15,387 bases of DNA from Bifidobacterium breve (GTDB lineage: Bacteria; Actinomycetota; Acidimicrobiia; IMCC26256; PALSA-555). Made by a program: the position numbers and the translations under genes. The notes under the pieces are model-generated. The model had not been told where the DNA came from. It was given only the letters and a program-made list of their open reading frames with translations, and made no database searches. Positions 14,727 through 15,387 of the stretch are shown here, one piece after another (positions within the stretch are counted from its first letter, which is position 1; each line of letters begins with the position of its first letter). Where the stretch lies: the NCBI GenBank assembly GCA_945889545.1, contig CAMDCC010000035.1:1-15387 (forward strand), in the 5' to 3' direction.

Positions 14727-14732
14727 AGTGTA
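14727..14732 (-). promoter_or_regulatory. recO: Putative -10 box of recO transcript
   Basis: On the minus strand this is TACACT, a close match to the actinobacterial -10 consensus. The predicted +1 is an A about 7 nt downstream (near 14720), two bases before the leader ATG. It is divergent from the promoter of the secreted-protein gene, with about 50 bp between the two boxes. Confidence 0.5.
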
Positions 14733-14784
14733 ACTACAGACCTGGGATCCCGTCTGGTGCCGAGCGGAACCCTGAGACCGTCCG

Positions 14785-14790
14785 TAACGT
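14785..14790 (+). promoter_or_regulatory. Putative -10 box of the secreted-protein gene
   Basis: TAACGT lies 10 nt before the ATG at 14801, predicting a 5' UTR of about 4 nt. No -35 box and no ribosome binding site are visible. Confidence 0.35.
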
Positions 14791-14800
14791 CAGAACCCTC

Positions 14801-15387
14801 ATGCGACGCTTCCTCTCCCTGTGGCTCGGCTTGGCTCTGGCCGCGACCGTCCTCCTCGTTGGAGGTGATGCACGGCCCGCACACGCGTGCTCCTGCGTAG
14901 GACAGACCGATCAACCGGCGTTCGACCAAGCCGACGCGGTGTTCATCGGGCGCGTCGCGAGCGTCACGTACCCGAACGACGGCCCCATCACCTCGAGTCT
15001 CGATCCTGCGATCTGGGAGTTCGACGTCAGCGAGGTGTTCAAGGGGAAGGTCGCATCACGCCAGGAGGTCATGAGCGCCCGTGATGGCGCGAGTTGTGGG
15101 CTCGAGGTGGTCGAAGGCAACGAGTACATCGTCTTCGCCACGTTGGACACGACGATTTTCGGAGCGAGCGAGCAACCACAGGCTGGGCAGGTCTCAGCCG
15201 ATCTCTGCAATGGCACACGCAGCACCGACGACGGGCCGCTCGACGTAAACGGCATACGCGCTAGACCGCCGCGCGCTCAGCCAGCCGACGACGTGATCGT
15301 CGCGGGGCTCGTGAGCATCGACGACGTGCGACTCAGCGACACGGCACGGGAGATCGTCGTGGAGTTCGTTGGCGCGCCCAAGGTGCC
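14801..15387 (+). CDS. Secreted TIMP/netrin-like protein (3' partial)
   Basis: 195 codons are visible before the window ends without a stop. The N-terminus is a signal peptide: MRRF, a hydrophobic core LSLWLGLALAATVLLVGG, then an AHA cleavage site directly before CSC. A mature protein starting with CxC is typical of bacterial TIMP-like/netrin-like OB-fold proteins, and the following AFDQADAVFIGRVASV and WEFDVSEVFKGKV strands fit that pattern, as does the later CGLEVVEGNEYIVFA. The Cys after the cleavage site does not sit in a convincing lipobox, so secretion by signal peptidase I is more likely than lipidation. These domains may bind metalloproteases or other extracellular partners, but bacterial members are mostly uncharacterised. 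The start at ATG 14801 is supported by the signal peptide and a -10-like box 10 nt upstream. Confidence 0.75.
   Translation, partial: MRRFLSLWLGLALAATVLLVGGDARPAHACSCVGQTDQPAFDQADAVFIGRVASVTYPNDGPITSSLDPAIWEFDVSEVFKGKVASRQEVMSARDGASCGLEVVEGNEYIVFATLDTTIFGASEQPQAGQVSADLCNGTRSTDDGPLDVNGIRARPPRAQPADDVIVAGLVSIDDVRLSDTAREIVVEFVGAPKV

Overview
The window is GC-rich bacterial DNA (about two thirds GC by eye), and its gene content points to an actinobacterium. The combination of a single-chain glycyl-tRNA synthetase, dgt next to dnaG, dnaG directly followed by the primary sigma factor, and genes that start a few bases after a TANNNT -10 box (leaderless or nearly so) suggests an Acidimicrobiia-like lineage. 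That placement is inference; no rRNA or other taxonomic marker is present.

Left part (1-3390), accessory in character. An IS1380-family transposase runs in from the left edge, followed by about 200 bp of untranslated element end. That end stops almost exactly at the 3' end of a CAT-anticodon tRNA on the minus strand. Two plus-strand genes follow: a small Fic-fold protein and a multi-pass acyltransferase-3 membrane protein. The acyltransferase ends 14 bp from the convergent rpoD.

Middle (3405-8212), minus strand, reading right to left: dgt, a PPOX-type split-barrel protein, dnaG and rpoD. Spacing is tight (5 bp, 28 bp, then a GTGA stop/start overlap), so this looks like one operon for nucleotide pool control, replication priming and the housekeeping sigma factor. 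The sigma factor has an unusually long linker between regions 1.2 and 2.1. A second PPOX-type gene (8251-8760) is read divergently from dgt.

Right part (8813-14718), minus strand: a possible 21-codon leader ORF, recO, glyS, a degenerate-J-domain/RDD membrane protein, and ppdK. The last three are joined by a GTGA overlap and a 4-nt gap. Two back-to-back hairpins (8751-8817) cover the stop codons of the convergent PPOX gene and ppdK. At the right edge a secreted TIMP/netrin-like protein starts on the plus strand and runs off the window.

Taken together, recO-glyS-ppdK-dgt-dnaG-rpoD resembles the recO-glyQS-...-dnaG-sigA neighbourhood known from Firmicutes, here joined to the actinobacterial dgt-dnaG pair. 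The PPDK regulatory-protein gene that can sit in such clusters is absent from this window, and the PPDK lacks the threonine that protein modifies. I found no CRISPR array, prophage, riboswitch or recognisable defence island. The most unusual points are the sigma factor linker, the J-like/RDD fusion, the PPDK substitution and the likely leaderless leader peptide ahead of recO.
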